NCBI GenBank assembly: GCA_029204225.1 | Contig: CM055100.1 | Span: 29,278,649-29,342,648, forward strand | Direction of reading: 5' to 3' | From: Diphasiastrum complanatum | Taxonomy: Eukaryota > Streptophyta > Lycopodiopsida > Lycopodiales > Lycopodiaceae | DNA length: 64,000 nucleotides | Part shown: positions 1-11,800 of the stretch, piece after piece | Layout of the letters: every line of letters begins with the position of its first letter | How positions within the stretch are numbered: the stretch's first letter is position 1 | The notes under the pieces: generated by a model | What the model saw: only the letters and a program-made list of their open reading frames with translations | Told to the model about the DNA's origin: nothing | Databases searched by the model: none | Made by a program: the position numbers and the translations under genes

Positions 1-2
1 CA

Positions 3-1078
3 TTGAATGACGAGTTAACTTGCATTGATGAGAGCATTAAGGAAGGAGAGCTTGTTCAAGCTACCAAAAATTTACTTAGTGTGAGTCAACTGCTAAGTAA
101 AAGCCTCAAATTTGAGGTTGATGGAGATGTTTGTATGATCAAAAGAAAGGATATCATGATTGCAAAAGGTAAAAGGCAAGGAAAGTTTTTCAAACTAGAT
201 GCTTGTGTTATTGCTAACAAAGTTGGATGTGTTACAAGAGAGCATATACCTATTCAAGACGTTTGGCATAAAAGGATGGGACACCTCAACTTCAAGTCAT
301 TGGAGGTAATGGCTAGGAAGAAAGTTGTGATAGGTCTTCCAAGTTCCTTAAGAAGTATCAATCATGTTTGTGAGTCTTCTGCTTTTTCAAAGTCACATAG
401 ACTACCTTATACTAGATCTACATCTAGATCTACAAAGCCTTCAAGTGTACATTCAGATATTCATGGGGTTACTACAATTAGCAATAGTGGAGCTAAGATA
501 TATGTAACTTTCATTGATGATTTTAGTAAATTTTGTTGGATCTATATACTAAAGACCAAGGATGAAGTGTATGATGTCTTTGTTAAGTTCAAAAATGCAA
601 GGGAGAACTAAATTTTCACAAAGATCAAGTGCTTAAGGAGTGACAATGGTGAAGAGTTCAAGGCCTTTTGTGATGAGCATGGGATCAAGAGGGAGTATAC
701 AACACCAAGGATCCCACAACAAAATAGAGTGGCCGAGAGGAAGAATAGGACTTTATGTGAAAGTGCTAAAGCCATGAGGTTAAGTGCTAACCTTGATATG
801 CCATTTCAGGATCAAAATTTGTTGTGTGCTAATTTGCTGAGTGCTATTTTGGATGGAAGGACACCTTTTAAGATGTTATTCAAGAGGAGGCCGAGTGTCA
901 ACTTTCTTAAAACTTTTGGATGCACATGCTATATCAACATAACTCTTGATGATAGGACCAAGGAAGATCCATCTTCAAGGAGAGTTATATTTGTTGGATA
1001 AACAGAGGTGAGTAAACAAGGTTTACATTCCTTCTACTAACAAGGTGATTGTTGGTAGAGATATCATTTTTTATGAGG
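3..1078 (+). pseudogene. Copia pol fragment, internally deleted
   Basis: This is the remains of a Ty1/Copia polyprotein, frame-broken and cut by the window start. Residues 1-19 match the gag (UBN2-type) segment that is also seen at 16153-16210. They jump straight to the end of the protease region (NLLSVSQL), so the zinc knuckle and protease active site are deleted. The pre-integrase zinc domain (VWHKRMGHLN) and integrase core (HSDIHG, FIDDFSKFCWIY) follow. A TAA at 609-611 interrupts the frame. The same frame resumes with RSDNGEEFKAF and AERKNRTLCE, with a short loss after the second catalytic Asp. A frameshift near 1002-1018 moves the tail (KVYIPSTNKVIVGRD) to another frame. RT and RNase H are absent. 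It cannot encode a functional protein. Confidence 0.85.
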
Positions 1079-1142
1079 GAAACATTCCAAGTATTTGGAC
1101 TTTTTTTTACTCTTTTGAAAACAAGAATTTTTTTTCTTTTTT

Positions 1143-1427
1143 AGAGTCAACACTCTGGAAGTAGACTTGGACTCATAAAGCTTTTTCAAAGCTTCCCAGG
1201 CCTTACTTGATAAAGTAACTTACCAACTCCCTTGAGAAGCTCATTGGTAACATTCATCTTTATCATGTGTAGAGCCCTTTTGGCCCTCTTGTCATATCTC
1301 ATTTGATTTTGTTGTGTTGCTGGTCTCTCCTCCAAACCTACAACAATATCCAAAACATCATTCATCTCAAGAAGTGTTTCCATCTACTATAATTGGCTTC
1401 CAACATGACTCCACTTGATGTAGCCAT
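1143..1427 (-). pseudogene. Copia gag N-terminal fragment
   Basis: This is the start of a Copia gag of the same family as 15933-16690, on the opposite strand to the pol fragment on its left. The start is ATG at 1427 (MATSSGVMLE). A frameshift near 1375-1385 leads into MNDVLDIVVGLEERPA and KRAKRALHMIKMNVTNELLK. A second frameshift near 1190-1215 leads into ALKKLYESKSTSRVLTL. All three blocks align by eye with the gag at 15933-16130. The gene ends abruptly near 1143, where a T-rich junction separates it from the + strand pol fragment. Confidence 0.75.
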
Positions 1428-2014
1428 GTAGCAATGACCTGATCCTCTCTTTCAACCTGTTTCAATGCACAAAGCACTCCTTTGAATAACAACAAATGTT
1501 TTCAAAAGGAAATCACAAAGATATGAAACTTCTCAATTCTCTTCTAGCACTTTATACCAAGCAAATCAACACATAAAATAGTGAAATCTTGATCAACCTA
1601 TGATCTATCCTCAATCTAATACTCTTGCCACTTCCTAAGATTGAAACACACTCAAATGAATTTTAGTAAACTCACAATCTTGAGATCCAATCAAAATTAG
1701 GGTTTTGACAAAATCACAAAAAATTGATTATTTCAAAATCTACATGCAATTGTCTAAAACTTGATATGTAATCTTGTAGCCACCACTTAGGCTTTTCCAA
1801 TGCTCTAAAAATTGGCCAAATCCAACAAGTAATGTGTGAAATTAGAATTGATCAAGGTTATAAACCTAAATAGAGTTTTGATCTATAAAAGTTCCAATCT
1901 ACATATGCAAGAAACTCAATTTTGGTGTAGAATCCAATCTAGCATGCTCTAGCATTGATATCTTCTCAAAATCATTGATATATGTGAATGATTCCTTCAT
2001 AGCTTGAAATACAA

Positions 2015-2026
2015 GCTCTGATACCA
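2015..2026 (-). promoter_or_regulatory. Primer-binding site (initiator-Met tRNA) of Copia
   Basis: The + strand reads gctctgatacca, the complement of TGGTATCAGAGC, the usual plant Copia primer-binding site. It directly abuts the LTR that begins at 2027 and fixes the element on the minus strand. Confidence 0.85.
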
Positions 2027-2663
2027 TGTGAAGAATTTCAAATCATTAAGATCCAAACCTACAAAATGATCTTGGGTTAGAAAGACAACAATTCACCAAT
2101 CTTGCCAATATAAAAAAACCAACATCTACACTATAAATGAGATGCAAACTCTAATAGATCTTGATCAAACATCAATAAAAACATAAAATAATGTTGCTAT
2201 CCATACAAAAACAATAAGCTACTATATTTCACATGCGTGGATATGAAAATAGCAATTAATGAACATTCTACACACAAAATTGCAAGATATCACAAGTGGT
2301 GTGCACCAAGGGATAGTAGAACCCAAGAGAACCATGTATAAGCATGAATGAGACAAGAGACAAATAATGTCTTCTCTTCCCATGAGTTACATCCTTTTAT
2401 AACAGGTCCAAACCTATTTTTGAACTTTGGTTTCCCTCCATAATGAAAAACTTAGCATTACATTAATGAGGACTAGATTCTAATTCAAATTTGAATCTCT
2501 ATAGTTTTCCACACTTTCCACACTTTTCAAAAGTGTTTATTCAAATGCTTTTAGACTAATATAACTTTGAAAAGTCAAACTCTAAGTCTAATATGAAAAT
2601 TGGCCTCAATTGCCAAATATACAAATATGACCAAAATAGTCAAACTAGTTGAAATCTTTCACA
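2027..2663 (-). repeat. Copia 5' LTR (637 bp), partner lost
   Basis: It starts TGTGAAGAATTTC next to the primer-binding site and ends GAAATCTTTCACA, an inverted terminal repeat with TG...CA ends. It is the 5' LTR of the minus-strand fragment at 1143-1427; 1428-2014 is the leader. No second copy is seen in the window, so the element is truncated. Confidence 0.8.
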
Positions 2664-4640
2664 AGAGAGAGAGTAAAAAAATTTCACATAGTCCCTCTTG
2701 ACAAGTCAAGACCAAACTCTTTGAACCCTTTAATTTATAACATAACAGGTTAAAAAAAATACAGCTGTATAAAGTCTTATAGTATAGAGTATCATAAAGC
2801 AAAGCAAGTTTTAGGACACCCAATTGTTACCTGCCACCATCCCACAAAACACAACCGCACAAGTTAGTTACGTGAGCAAGATAGGTGCCATAGTTAAGCA
2901 TCGGTTATTATCCGTGTCCGGAACAAGATTCACTAACTTATCAGCTCAAATGCAAATACAAATAATACGTCCAATTTTTCCAATCATGAAATATATTTCT
3001 AGCAATACAATTTGCCCTATAACAAAACTAGTATCAGGGCAGAAGCCATACTGATCAATGCAAGAGAAAAAATAATGTATCAAGTTTATATTAACATTCT
3101 ACTGTCTTGCAATGCACTGTTAAAATGAGACTTGACATCGGCTTCAATGCAAGGTACTAGGGCAGATCTATGCCATACTAGCCCCAAGGACCTCCCAGAC
3201 TCGACTGTTGGGAGTCCAAGCATCTCTTGGCTTGGGAAAATCCATGCCTGTCAAAGTCAAACACTGTACAAGTCTATAGCTTACTTACAATAACCGCTAT
3301 TTCATAAATTTAAATCCGAACCTTGCTATTAGTGTCATAGGTCAACCGTTATCAATTCAACAAATTGAAATATAAGCACTTATTTTGAAGGAAAAAACCT
3401 TTTTAAACGAATCACTCATTGCGTAATTCCTCATGATTGCATGAGCCATATAACATTTTAGGGTGAGAGTATCCTTCATACCGGTGTCTCATTATATAGT
3501 GTCATACCTGGATGTGAGGCGAAGATACATCCTGTGAGCTACCCATCTCCAGCAGCTAGTGCTAAGTCCTCTTTACATACTAATGATTTCACGTCGAAAG
3601 TAATGGGTTAACGGTAGTGCATTTCCATTACAGGAGTATCATAAAGAAAGGTGTTTGTTTAAACCAAGCGTGATTCGTCTTTTAAAGAGGTATTAGTTTC
3701 TTCGTGTATCATAGAATCATTCGTGTATTAGTTTATTATCCGAATTTCAACACATCCAAAGAACAAAAAGGTCACTTTGGTAATCATTGTGCTCACAGCC
3801 GATACTAATACTCACACAACTTCTTCAAGCTATAACCAGAGACATCCGATTGCACTGATAGTATCGTAAACAACTACATATCACATTTTCTTCTTAGAGC
3901 AAAATGATAATTATGAGACAACTCGATAGCATGTTGGCGGCCAACCACAAAAAGTATAGAAACAGGATCACGCATCAAGAGCAATAACGTATACTAATGG
4001 TCCTTTCAAAAGGTAGTAAGTATAGCATCCATCGTTGTCAGGATGGCGGCCCAGTAGCCAAACAATGGGTAGCTGTAAATCATTATTGTGTTCATACATA
4101 TAGAATGCGCTATAAGAAAAAGCGCACTACCAGCTTTCCGCTGCCCAGCGGCTCACTTGCCATATCAAACTGGTATGAAACCTCATACATATCAGCGATC
4201 AAACATTAGATGGTTGTTCGCTGTCAAGCGCCATAAAAAACATAACGATGATGAGTGTCATACCTGTAGAAGTCTTGTCAAAAATGCTTGAGGCAGCGCC
4301 CAATTGTAAATGCTTTCAACGTAGTTTCAAAAGCAAAGATACTATCACAATCAACAATTATCATAGCCAAGTGAGCTTACTCTCTTCTAGCATAACAAGC
4401 AAGTAAAACCTTATCATTCATAAATGATCATAAAGCCAAGCAATCGATAGCAATCTTACCTCTACTTGTGGTATCTCCCACACGAATACTCTTCAATTCT
4501 GATAGCATTCACAAGTCCTCTCTTCTCCACGTGGAGATGGCAGTAGTAGAGAGGCAAATCAATAGAGAACAAGAAAGGGAGAAAGAGAGAGAGCAGGAAG
4601 AGCGAAGCATAGGGTTGTGTGACTTTCCTCTATATAGAGA
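2664..4640. other. Unassigned sequence, no gene seen
   Basis: There is no protein with recognisable domains on either strand. Codon-like stretches are short and unsupported. A purine-rich run (4555-4605) and a TATATAGAG motif (4629-4637) near the right end could be part of an LTR promoter, but no LTR ends or target duplication could be found. Confidence 0.4.
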
Positions 4641-5697
4641 TTTCAGTACACTTGGTGCACTTGGTGCTTCTTAATGCCCATCGTTAGATCGTAACCCCAT
4701 ATTGTGCACAGATCATGGTCGTTTAAAGGAAACCAATTTCCCATCAAAAGGTTCTTTTCAAAAAATTCTTCCTTAGGGGTCATATTTCTAAGTTGAGTGT
4801 TAGCAACAGAGTGAAAAAGTGAAAGGAGAAATAAAACTCCGTGGCATGTGTATTGTAAGTCCACATATGAGTAAAAGTTAATAAACTTCTTCTATATCAT
4901 GTGTTTTGTAAGTCTATGGGTAGAAGCTTAAATAAATAAAATAACTTAAACTTAGACTTAGAAGTAGGACTTAAGAAAACTTAAGCTTAGAAAGATTCTA
5001 AGTTATCTTAATCTATCTTAAGTCTAAAATTAGAATCCTAAAGTTCTAAAGTTCTAAGTTAGAAGTTTAGAAGCCTTAGAATGGCTAGTTTAGATACTAA
5101 TCCCATAAGCTAGTGGATGCTCATGGAAGGTCCTTCTTGCTATAAGAAGAGAGGCGTTTTCCTTGTAAATAGCACTTTTGGGATTATGCTATCTTACTCT
5201 CTATTTTAAGATATCTTGCTATTCCACTTGTGTTCCCTTTGGAAACGTGCATAGCTTGAGGGAAGGTGCTCGGGCCTCTTCTTGTCTGCTTTTCATCGGT
5301 TTTAATTGTGGCATGTTTTTACTTGCTATTTGCTTAATTAGCCGCAATATCATTTCCCATTCCCTTTTGGGTGTTAGATTAGAATTATTTTAACCCTCTT
5401 GCTAGTTGGATGTCGCCTTAGCAAGGGTTTTGTTATGTTGTATATGTGGTTAGTTGGGTACGCTTTAGCCACACCTTAATTAGTTGTATTTACGTTTCGA
5501 GCACCAGTTGGGAAAGCCTTGTTGTTCTCTTCATTTGTTTATGTTTTTACAGTTCAAAGCTTGTGTAGAACTTAGAAGTGGACAACCGGTCTACCACTAT
5601 ACTACACATGAACTCTCATTAGATCTAGCCATCATAGAGGAGTAGAAAGACTTCCAACATTGAAGTCATTGCCGCCTCTTAAGTTTAGCTAGCTTTC
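4641..5697. other. AT-rich unassigned stretch with short internal repeats
   Basis: The part at 4925-5085 is built from degenerate repeats of cttagaag/ttctaagtt type. 5086-5697 has no recognisable gene. It may be the LTR and leader of the gag relic at 6505-7216, because it lies just upstream on the same strand, but no primer-binding site was identified. Confidence 0.35.
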
Positions 5698-6504
5698 TTG
5701 TTTTTTTTTTCACATTTTCTAAGTGCTTGTGTGTATGCTTGCTTGATTTTTCTTCACACTCCAGCACAAGACTTCTCTTCAGGTCCTAAACGAGTTGTTG
5801 AGCCGGAGGGAAGCAACAAAACTGTCAACTTGGGCATCTTCTCTAAAAGAGGTGACCCAAGTGACATTTTTTTCAACCAATCAGGCATATCAAAATTCGC
5901 CGAGTTGTCTACAACCATAATAGACCCTAATCTTTCATCCTATCACCACGAATTTGATCCTACTCAAATTGTCTGAAAAAACACTGATATACTATCAAAA
6001 TCCATTGTTTCCAACCACATCTTGGTTTTAGAAATCGTCGGCTTCACTGAGGCTAGATCTATAAAAGATCAGTCCTCCAGCGGCTCCGCAAATTCTATCT
6101 CAAAGATTTCACTCGTGTTCTGTCAGAAAAGCATTTTTTCACTACTCACCTTACTTGTCAGTACAACTTCGGTTGCAGAAATTGCCAACCATACCACAAA
6201 ATCGCCCACAGTCTGAACAATTTCCTTGCACCCTCTGCGAATTCCATCCCTTGAAATTTTTTTCCAAAGATACCAAAGCAGTATTTTTACAATGTAAAGA
6301 CCCTATCAAAATTCGTGGATACTGTAATTTGATTTATCAGCCTGTCCACGATTTCTACCCTAGTCTACAAATTATGTTACTGAAATGTGCAGTTGTTGCC
6401 AAAATTTTCTATCCTACAAGAAAACTGCCATTTTTTATCTTTTTGGCCCAAGTATAGTACTGTCCTGATCATCTGTACTATTATTCTCCACCTCATACTG
6501 CATC
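5698..6504 (+). other. Possible 5' leader of a retrotransposon relic
   Basis: Open stretches (for example 5698-5976, with SKRGDPSDIFFNQS) precede the gag-like relic on the same strand. No known domain is recognised. It could be leader or N-terminal extension of gag. Confidence 0.3.
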
Positions 6505-7216
6505 ATGTCTCAAGATTGTGCTAAATCTTCCAATCTTGCTCCTCCACGACTAGAACGCAAAATCCCATGTATCGATGCACCAAAGTACGATGGCGAATCA
6601 GACCCAGTTAGATTTCTCCAAGACTTTGATAACGCATGCCGCTTTTATTAAGACACCTCCAAAACTGAAAAGCTCAAACTATTCCCTATGGTGCTCTATG
6701 GAACTGCCAAAGCGTGGTATTACAACCTCGAAGCTCCTGATCTTGCTTCTTGGACTACCCTCAAAGATGCTCTCATCAAGTGTTTCAAACCTTCTAAACT
6801 AACTCAAAGCCCATTCATCCAAATCACACATATTAAGATGTGTCATGAAGAGTCTGTTAGAAGCTACATTGAGCGTTTCAAACGCCTCAAGGTAGAATGT
6901 ATTGACGAAAATATCACCGGAACGAATGGCCATCAAACTATTCTTGTTTGGACTTCCAAAAAATATATGCCGAAAACTAAAACTAGTTGACCTTTATAAT
7001 GAAATTAAGGACGTAATGACGAGGAGTCCGATGAGAACTTTGATAACAGAGAAAAGAAATCAAAAAATTTCGAACATCTTAATCATCAAAATTTTGAAAA
7101 TACCGCCCAATCCTCCGAACTTCTACTACAAATGGAAACTTGGCAGAAAGCTCAACAAACCCATATGGATAAACTTGCTGCTGATTTTTGTTGAAAAGAG
7201 GTGTTGTGAAAGATAG
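6505..7216 (+). pseudogene. Retrotransposon gag-like relic (Gypsy type)
   Basis: The start is ATG at 6505. The product has the Ty3/Gypsy gag core: APKYDGESDPVRFLQDF, then FPMVLYGTAKAWYYNLE, then WTTLKDALIKCFKPSK and RSYIERFKRLKVECIDE. This pattern is shared with the gag of the Gypsy element at 45067-45666 (FIKHFEPFRL...YIEQFKRLKS). A TAA at 6649-6651 interrupts the frame. A frameshift near 6900-6920 moves the downstream part (MAIKLFLFGLPKNICRKLKL) to the next frame. No zinc knuckle, protease or pol follows, so this is an isolated decayed fragment. Its family is inferred from the motif order only. Confidence 0.7.
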
Positions 7217-7329
7217 GCCGAACTCGAAAAAAAACGAACTCAAAAAGAAACGAATGAAAATAATTTGAGTGTCTAGAAAGAAAACTTTTCGTGCGTGGTG
7301 GAATAAATTATCTTTTTCTTTCACAATGC

Positions 7330-8162
7330 ATGACTACGCCTATCAATTTTAAACAAAACAATAGTGATAGAAATCACGTTTGATCTTATAGTAACTAACT
7401 TTGAAATCATCAACTTTGAAATCATCAATACTACAATGATTACATAGCCAAACAATTAAGCATTGAATTATCAGACAAATAATTTGTTGTGAATCACTAG
7501 ACAAATAATTAGTCACGAATCACCAGACAAATAATTAGTCGCAAAGAACTATAGAAATGCATACATTCTGAGACGAAGCTGAACACAATAAAAGATAGTA
7601 TTGATTCAACATAAAAATGAAACAGAAGTAAATGAGTACAATAAGTTGTACATCGAAGCCGCGTACTCTATGCTATCTCCGATCAACTAAAATGAAAGTC
7701 TGAATTAAGCGCAATGCTGATAAGTAGTAGCGCAATAGCAATTTCTAAAACAACTCTAAGAAGTGAGCTAGAATGCTCAGGAGTGTTCAAGCTCGCAAGC
7801 TTGAGAGAGAGAGAGAGAGCTAACTATTCAAATGCTTGTTCTGATAATTTAAAACTGTATGAATATGAACAACTATATATACTAAGCAATTAGGTCGCCA
7901 AATGTGATCTCCAGTTGGCTGGTATCCACTGGCATCCATCCAATTAGTTCCTTCTCATGAATTGATTGTTGATAAGTGGTGGAAATTGGCCGTAAACAGT
8001 CTCTGTCTACATAAATGAACCAAAACTATAGTTCTGCAGAAATGAACCAAAAATGCCATAGGCCTTCTGAAGGTGTTGCAAAAATGCTACAGTGTACTGG
8101 ATAAACAAAGGATGAAGATTAAAACTAATTAGTCGATTAGTAAGAAGGAGAATAATCCAACA
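7330..8162 (-). repeat. Probable 3' LTR of an older Copia element
   Basis: The right edge is clear: it ends AATCCAACA at 8154-8162 and is followed by CTCTCCCTTA, which on the minus strand is a polypurine tract (TAAGGGAGAG) before TGTTGGATT. The left edge is uncertain. A TATA-like ctatatatac lies at 7869-7878 and a short GA run at 7803-7819. Its body was separated from it by the younger Copia insertion at 8193-14350 and resumes at 14356. Confidence 0.55.
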
Positions 8163-8187
8163 CTCTCCCTTAATCCGAATCCTTGAA

Positions 8188-8192
8188 TGCCT
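8188..8192. repeat. Target-site duplication TGCCT (left)
   Basis: Five bases directly before the left LTR of the intact Copia element, identical to 14351-14355. Confidence 0.95.
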
Positions 8193-8874
8193 TGTAAAAA
8201 TTACAGCAAATAAGGATCCTAAAACACTTAAAATGATGAGAGAAACAATAGATTATGATTTCATAAGATTAGCACAAGTTGAACCATTAAAATCCATCAA
8301 AAATCTATGCTTGAACCTCACTAAATGGCCCAAATCCTTGAAGAAGGCTTCACACGTGTGAAAGTACGGCCTCCCACAGTCTGAGTACTGTACACCAGAC
8401 CTACATTCAATCCTATAATCATTAGTAATCACAAGTACTCAAACAATTATGAACATAGAGAGCAATTGCACCATTATGAGAGAAAAAACATGAAATTGCT
8501 TGATTGATTTTGGTGAGATATCATCACCTATATATACATGATCCATCATGGTTTTGGGCAGGTATGAGTAGCCCTAAACCTATCCCTAATGCTAATTTTG
8601 GTGGATCTTTCATCCCTACCAAGTTAAGGTTGGAATCTTGGAGATCCCTCAACAATGCAAAAATTACCAAAAATAGCTCCTATTTTTTCTCCTTTGTATC
8701 TAAGCATAATTTGGACTCATTCCAAAGGTTCTAACACTTAGGTCTACTTGAGAACATCCTTATGAATGGAATCCTATGCTATTTGGCACGTGTGACAAGC
8801 CACATCATGACCATCTAACTATTTACAAGTCATATGACCAAAACTAGTCAAGCTAGAATTGTGAATTTTTAACA
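8193..8874 (-). repeat. 3' LTR of intact Copia
   Basis: Begins TGTAAAAATTACAGC and ends GTGAATTTTTAACA. A TATATATA motif at 8529-8536 is the likely promoter in the minus-strand sense. An open frame of 76 codons inside it (8504-8734) also occurs in the other LTR and is not a gene. Confidence 0.95.
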
Positions 8875-8885
8875 CTCCTCCTCAC
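8875..8885 (-). promoter_or_regulatory. Polypurine tract of intact Copia
   Basis: The + strand ctcctcctcac gives GTGAGGAGGAG on the minus strand, directly before the 3' LTR: the plus-strand DNA priming site. Confidence 0.85.
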
Positions 8886-8888
8886 TAT

Positions 8889-11800
8889 CTAGCTTGGTTC
8901 AATCATTGCTTTACTAATCACTCCAAGTGATGATCTGAACTTCATAAAAGGTGTCTTTTGAAGTGGTTTAGTAAGTAGATCAGCTACACATTCATTGCTT
9001 GGAACATGCTCCAAAGCAATCTCCTTGGCTTGCACCATTTCTCTCACAAAGTGATGGCATATCTCAATGTGCTTAGACCTTGCATAGAAGATTGGGTTAG
9101 ATGCAAGGTGTTGGGCTGATATATTGTCGTTGTAGATGATTGGTTCCTCGTCTGAATCCATGATCTTTAGCTCCACCAATAATCTCTTGATCCAAAGTAC
9201 CTCCTTTGTAGTGGTTGTCAAAGCTTTGTACTCGGCCTCGGTTGAAGATAGAGATATAGTTTCTTGTTTTTTTGAAAGCCATGAAACCACACCTTCTCCT
9301 ATGAAAGTTGAATAGGCACTTGTTGATTTCCTATCCCTCTTGTCCCCTGCAAAATTTGAATCACTAAATGCATGAAGGTTAATCACATCTCCTCTATATA
9401 GAATCCCAAAATCCAATGTACCCGAGATGTATCTTAGAATCCTCTTAGCCTTTTTCCAATGGATATTCAATGGCTTTTGCATGGATTGGCTCAACCTACA
9501 TACACTAAAGCTAAGATCTAGTCTAGTTATAGTGATCCACATTAAGGAACCTATAACTTGCCTAAACAAAGTGATGTCCATGAAGGATCTTCCATCATCT
9601 TCATTTGGCACTTTTACATCTTGCTCCATTGGTGTGTCAACACTTTTGCATACTTCCATCTTAAACTTCTTCAAAAGACTTTTAGCATAGTTTACTTGAC
9701 TTATAAAGATAAAATCAAACCCTCTAAATACTTCTATGCTTAAGATGAAGTGAAGACACCCTAGATCTACCATCTTGAACTCTAAGGATAGATCTATCTT
9801 GATTTTTTCAATACCATCAACACTATTTTCACTAATGATGATGTCATCTACATAAATGAGTAAAAGTACAATACCAACATCATCAAACTTAATGTAAAGA
9901 GTGGGATCATATTCACTTTGAACAAAAGAAAGTGAAATAAGATAGCAATGTAGTCTTGAATTCCAAGATCTCGAGGCTTGCTTCAAGCCGTAGATGCTTC
10001 TTTGGAGATGGCATACTTTGTTCTCCATTCCATGCTCGATGAACCCTTGTGGCTGCTCCATATAGATATCCTCTTCCAAAAAACCATTCAAGAAGGCATT
10101 AGAGACATCCATTTGACATAGAATCCATCCAAAATGTGATGCAAGTGCAATGATTAGCCTTATTGTGACCATCTTGGCCACGGGTGCAAAAGTTTCTTCA
10201 TAGTCTATCCCTCTCTCTTGAGCATAACCTTTTGCAACTAATCTTGCTTTATGTTTGTTAACACTCCCATTTTCATTCAACTTAAGCTTGAAGACCCACT
10301 TGCATCCTATTACATTCCTTTGAGGTCTCTCAACAAGCAACCAAGTTTTATTCTCAATCAAGGCATCATACTCATCCAACATAGCTTTATACCATTCTTT
10401 GGAGTTCAATGCATCTTCAAAATTAGATGGTTCTTCAAAACTAGATAAAGCATAAGAAGTGGATGAGATACCCTCAACTTGCTGTCCTTTGCCTTGATAT
10501 GTGAGCCTTGATGGCTCCACTTTTGCCCTTGAAGATATCCTTGGTGTGATAGGTGGGTTTGGTGCTTGCTCCTCCATGAGCTCCTCCTCAAAACCAAGAT
10601 CTTGCTCCTCGGCCATCTTCTTCTTGATTGTTGGAGCACTTGAGCCTTCTTCAAGCATATGCATATGATGTTCATCAAAGATGACATCCCTTGAAACAAC
10701 AAATTTGTTCAAGGATGGGAGATAGACTTTGTAGCCCTTGCTTGAGCTTGCATATCCAAGCATGATCCCTCTTGTGGAAGATGGATCCTCCTTGGTTCTT
10801 GTTTCCAATGGCACATGCACATAACATATACACCCAAAAACTTTCAAGTGATTAAGATTGGGTTTCTTTCCATACAACATCTCATAAGGAGTTTTGCCTT
10901 CAATTGCTTTGCAAGACACCCTATTCATCAAGTAGTTTGCACATACAAGAGACTCACCCCAAAAGGATTTGGGCAAACAAGCATCTAATCTTAAAGCCTT
11001 AGAACATTCACATAATGTTCTATTCCTTCTTTCAGCAACTCCATTTTGTTGAGGAGTGTAAGGACAAGAAGTCTCTTTCTTGATCCCTTCCTCCTCACAG
11101 AAGGCCTTGAACTCATTGGAGATGAATTCTCCACCATTGTCACTTCTAAGAATCTTGATGCTATGATTATGATGCTTTTCCACAAACAACTTGAACTTTA
11201 CAAAATTATCAAATACTTGATACTTGAAGGAAAGTAAGAACACCCAACAATATCTTGAGTAGTCATCAATGAAGGTTAAAAACATGGATGAACCTCCATT
11301 AGATTTGGGGCTAGCAATGTGCACATCCGAGTGTATGAGTTCAAGAGGATGAGATGACTTTGTGATGGAGTTAGGAAACACCTTCTTATGTGCCTTGGAT
11401 AAGGCACAAGCTTCACAAACCTTGTCTTCCTTCCCAATAGACCTTGGTAGGCCTAAAGCATACTCCTCCTTGATCATAGCCTCCATGGAACCCGAGTTGA
11501 CATGTCCAATTTTTTTGTGCCATAAAGTAAAGGTAGATATCTTGCTCTTCTCGGCCAACATGATAACATTAGTATCCACAAATGCATCCAACTTATAAAG
11601 TTTGCCAAGTCTAGTGCCCTTAGCCACTATCTTACCCTTCTTCTTGATGAAACATTCATTTGAAGCAAAGTCAACATTGAAACCATTGTCTACCATTTGG
11701 CCAACACTTAGTAGATTCTTTGTTATTGTAGGAATGTACAAAACACCTTCTATGTTGATCTTTTTGGAAGATCCTAAGCAAAGGGGAATGCTACCAACTC

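Noticed and set aside
2824-4674. Small ORFs as host genes
   Set aside because: All below 80 codons, no domain, no consistent strand or splice sites.
8504-8734. 76-codon ORF present twice (also 13980-14210)
   Set aside because: Both copies lie in the LTRs of the intact Copia element, so identity follows from LTR duplication. No gene is implied.
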